Program-made: the position numbers and the translations under genes
Notes under the pieces: model-generated
The model's database searches: none
Told to the model about the DNA's origin: nothing
What the model saw: only the letters and a program-made list of their open reading frames with translations
NCBI GenBank assembly: GCA_033980235.1
Contig: CM067064.1
Location: 31,194,170 to 31,258,169 of the forward strand
Direction of reading: 5' to 3'
DNA: 64,000 nt
DNA from: Diadema setosum
Lineage: Eukaryota; Echinodermata; Echinoidea; Diadematoida; Diadematidae
Shown: one piece after another, positions 13,392 to 64,000 of the stretch
How positions within the stretch are numbered: position 1 is the first letter of the stretch
Layout of the letters: each line of letters starts with the position of its first letter

Positions 13392-14522
13392 GTCCCCGCC
13401 GAACGAGTTCGAGCAGGGGACTATGAAACGGGCTCCGTACGTGTGTGTGTCCGTGTGTCCGTCCGTCCGTCCGTGTGTCCGTCCGTGTGTCCGTGTGTGC
13501 GTCCGTGTGTGATCAAAATCTTCAATTTGCTACTTCTCTGTCATTTATGAGCCAATTTTGATTCTGTTTGCTTTATATGATAGCACTACATGGGAGCTTT
13601 GAAACTTCTACACAGAATTTCAGTCGTGACCTTTGACCTTGACCTTTGACCTATATTGTACATTTTGCTACAAAATGCTACTCCTTCGCCATTTCTAACC
13701 CGATTTCGATTCCGTTTGCTTTATGTGATGGCACTAGGTGAGGGCTTCAAAACTTCTACACAGAATTTTGACCTTTGACTTCTTTGACCTTTGACCTTGA
13801 TTTTTTTGACCTATATTGTACATTTTGCTACAAAATGCTACTCCTTCGCCATTTCTAACCCGATTTCGATTCCATTTGCTTTATGTGATGGCACTAGGTG
13901 AGGGCTTCAAAACTTCTACACAGAATTTTGACCTTTGACTTCTTTGACCTTTGACCTTGATTTTTGACCTATATTGTACATTTTACTACGAAATGCTACT
14001 CCTTCGCCATTTTTAACCCGATTTCAATTCCGTTTGCTTTATATGATGGCACTAGTTAAGGGCTTCAAAACTTCTACACAGAATTTTGACCTTTGACTTC
14101 TTTGACCTTTGACCTTGATTTTTGACCTATATTGTGCATTTTGCTACAGAATGCTACTCCTTCGCCATTTTTAACCCGATTTCGATTCCGTTTGCTTTAT
14201 GTGATAGCACTAGGTGAGGGCTTCAAAACTTCTACACAGAATTTTGACCTTTGTCTTCTTTGACCTTTGACCTTGATTTTTGACCTATATTGTACATTGG
14301 CTACAAAATGCTACTCCTTCACCATTTCTAACCCAATTTCGATTCCATTTGCTTTATGTGATGGCACTAGGTGAGGGCTTCAAAACTGCTACACAGAATT
14401 TTGACCTTTGACTTCTTTGACCTTTGACCTTGATTTTCTACCTATATTGCACATTTTGTTACAAAATGCTACTTCCAGCGGGGACATATGTTACGCACCG
14501 CGTAATTTCTACTTTTCCTTGT
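13392..14522 (+). mobile_element. Helentron/HINE-like non-autonomous element, copy 1, with satellite core
   Basis: Starts GTCCCCGCCGAACGAGTTCG at the end of a T run. Next come a GTCC/GTGT minisatellite (13440-13510) and a core of about 5.5 tandem monomers of 155-160 bp rich in TTTGACC. Near the right end CAGCGGGGAC is the inverted match of the start (one mismatch), followed by a TTACGC/GCGTAA stem-loop and a pyrimidine-rich tail. Subterminal inverted repeats, internal tandem repeats, a 3' hairpin and a T-rich target fit Helentron-associated elements. The class is inference; the structure is seen. The copy at 58744-60373 shares both termini. Confidence 0.6.
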
Positions 14523-14574
14523 TCTCCAAGGTTTTAGCATCTGTCTTACAAACCAATCTTATTCTTTCTCCCAG

Positions 14575-61643
<47,069 letters not shown>

Positions 61644-62331
61644 GTGAGCATGCATCAACTTTCATAGCTGTCTTTGATACAAACATATTCAAGTTCAAGT
61701 TTATTTCCATCCGACATAAAAACAACGACATGCTTGCTGAAATCATAGAAGTTCAGTTTGATTTCTCTTTCTCTCCTTTTTTTTTTTTTTTTTGGGTAAA
61801 GTAGTTTAACCCTTAATATGCCCCTGCATTCAAGTGTGAATTATTCATGTGAATTATGATCCTGATTTAAACAAATGTGAAATGTTGTTATTATTGATTG
61901 AAAGAATAATAATAGTGATAACTTTTGTTCTTTTCCTTATTATTATCTTTAATATCAAAGTTGATATTATAAGTTCTTGCTGTCATTATCAGTCATCATA
62001 TCAATGATAACAATAATTAATGTCGTTGATACCATTCTACTACAAATAATGATATCAATAATAAGAATAATAGTGATATAGTAACAAGAGAAAAGTTATG
62101 ATTATGATGGCAATGTTGATGATAATGATAATTGTTACGATGATAGTAATTATTCTCATTATTATTATCATTGTTGTCATCATAAATTTCAGAATCATCA
62201 GCATTATTTTTTTGTGTGTTTTTTTTGTGTTACATAATGATGGACATTGCCATGGTCACATGAGAGTGATGGTTATAGAATGAAAGCCATGGTGCAGGAA
62301 ATGGGAAAAGAGTAGTCCTTTCTATTTACTA

Positions 62332-62608
<277 letters not shown>

Positions 62609-62624
62609 ATGATTTGTACGATCA

Positions 62625-62696
62625 CAACTGCTGATCTACATTTTGACAAAATTGTGTTTAAACGCAAAATTATGTCAAAATGTAGATCAACAGTTG
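62625..62696. repeat. 72-bp foldback directly after the CAR tract
   Basis: CAACTGCTGATCTACATTTT pairs with AAAATGTAGATCAACAGTTG across a short AT-rich loop. The hairpin is nearly perfect. Confidence 0.7.
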
Positions 62697-63759
62697 CAAT
62701 CTTACGAATGCATTTGTACAGATGGTGGCATTGGATTAAAGAATCTATCTTGATGAAATCTTGGAAGGCTTCCGTGGCGGTAGAACGTTGAGTGGTAGAA
62801 GGCTTAATGGTGCACCACGTATTCTTTCTAGAGTATGTGTTTTTCAAAAAATTGAAAAAACAAAACAAAACTGAGAATGTATCTCAGCACATCTTCACCT
62901 CTCTACATTAATATTCTCTTGTTTAAAAAAAAGAAATAATACAACTTTCAGCATGTTTCTAATGTTTGAGCCGAAAATCTTTGTTTTATGGGCATTGCTG
63001 TAAGCTATCTTCATCTTGCATCTTATTTTTTGAAAGCGCATAGCAAGCAAAAATAAGAAAATTAAGGAAACTACTCTTCAATATCTGTAACATGATGGTA
63101 GATCTATGAAGGTACAATGTTATTGGTTAAAATGAATACTGGAAAATGACATATTCAATATGTCCATTTTCCCACACCCTTCCCCCGCTCGGTCGCTCCG
63201 CTCCCTCGCAAAGTCCCTCCTCTTTTTTTTTTTACATTTCTCTGTCTCATGCCTGATATTGAATGACTACCTATTTGCACTTTACTGGTAGGTGCCATTA
63301 ATGGCTAATATGTTGACTCATAATATTCAGGCTGGTCTGTTTGATATTTTGGTAATTTTTATCACAAACCAGGATGTACAAAATTTATTACGCACTTCTT
63401 AGAAAACCATGATTGTAGAGTTTGTTTTGATGTTCCTAAGTGTTTCATCCAAAAGCTATTTATTTACAAGCAGGTTGTCTAAAATGAAACCAGACCACTT
63501 CAGATGCATAAATAGCACTCATACCCACTTGAGCTTATTTCCCCCATTGCTACACCCGACCTGAGTGGACTTGCTAATTTACACTTGGGTCAAGTTTTGA
63601 TAGAATACCCAATGCTGATGAAAAAGCTTGGTATGTTTAAAGGTTAAAACATAGTTTCCATGTGGCTGCAGATACTGTCGAGTTTTGCTCTAAAATAGAG
63701 ACCGTTGCATTAGAAATGTGTGAAAAAATGCTGTAATAACATGATTTCAGTTGTGTAAC

Positions 63760-63985
63760 CACTACTGAACTGGGAGGGAGCTTCATGAATAAAAGTTACA
63801 TGCATATGATCAAAATTGTTTTACACTTTTGATCTCAAAATACTCCAAAACAACTCATAATCCTGGCAAAACAATTATCTTGGTAAACCCTTTGATTGAT
63901 ATTTTGCAAGCAAATTTCAAATGGTGGAAGACGAATTTGAGCCCTTCTGAGAACTATGTTTTGCCTGTAACCCAAGTGCCTGGGC
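63760..63985. repeat. Dispersed repeat, copy 2
   Basis: Direct-orientation partner of 50560-50830 with the same ordered landmarks, including TTGCAAGCAAATTTCAA. It may extend past the window. Confidence 0.6.
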
Positions 63986-64000
63986 ATGAATGTTTAACCT

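Noticed and set aside
13440..13510. CRISPR-like spaced repeats in GTCC/GTGT region and ~158-bp arrays
   Set aside because: Units are contiguous minisatellite and satellite monomers without unique spacers, in a eukaryotic genome.

Overview
The window is animal genomic DNA. It is dominated by one large split gene on the + strand, WDR90/POC16, whose visible coding exons run from 14575 to 61643. I can place 34 exons with consensus GT/AG boundaries and an unbroken reading phase, giving 1,692 codons. The protein has an N-terminal CFAP20/DUF667 domain, a polar linker, a first WD40 block, a second polar linker and a second WD40 block. Family knowledge places it in the centriole microtubule wall and inner scaffold. 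The exon carrying the start codon is not identified. The last part of the C-terminus (about 180 residues in the human protein) lies beyond the right edge, so both ends are incomplete.

The style suggests a marine invertebrate deuterostome, with an echinoderm such as a sea urchin as best guess. Introns are mostly 0.5-2 kb and AT-rich, exons are GC-richer, and there are many microsatellites, many small TIR elements, tRNA-derived SINEs, and a Mag/SURL-like Ty3 element. This is inference; the sequence names no species.

Layout. 1-13391: upstream DNA with no confident gene. It holds a truncated foldback MITE, a weak candidate first exon of a divergent minus-strand gene (4294-4776), a TTAA-flanked MITE, a LINE 3' remnant, AT and AC microsatellites and a minus-strand SINE. 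13392-14522: a Helentron-like element with a ~158-bp satellite core, ending about 50 bp before the first visible exon. 14575-21082: CFAP20 domain and first linker. 21083-25482: a 4.4-kb intron with a diverged tandem duplication and a 2.83-kb TIR element carrying nine copies of a 14-bp motif. 25483-38369: first WD40 block, with introns full of MITEs, one of them a nested pair. 38370-44552: an intron holding a complete, apparently intact Ty3 LTR retrotransposon in antisense, with identical LTRs and a perfect 5-bp target duplication. 44553-61643: second linker and second WD40 block, two piggyBac-like TTAA elements, SINEs, and a second Helentron-like element that has copied flanking WDR90 intron sequence into its own array. 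61644-64000: intron or downstream DNA with a 277-bp CAR tract and a dispersed repeat.

The most notable structures are the motif-bearing 2.83-kb element, the host-sequence capture inside the second Helentron-like array, the amplified splice-donor segment after the fifth visible exon, and the young Ty3 insertion.
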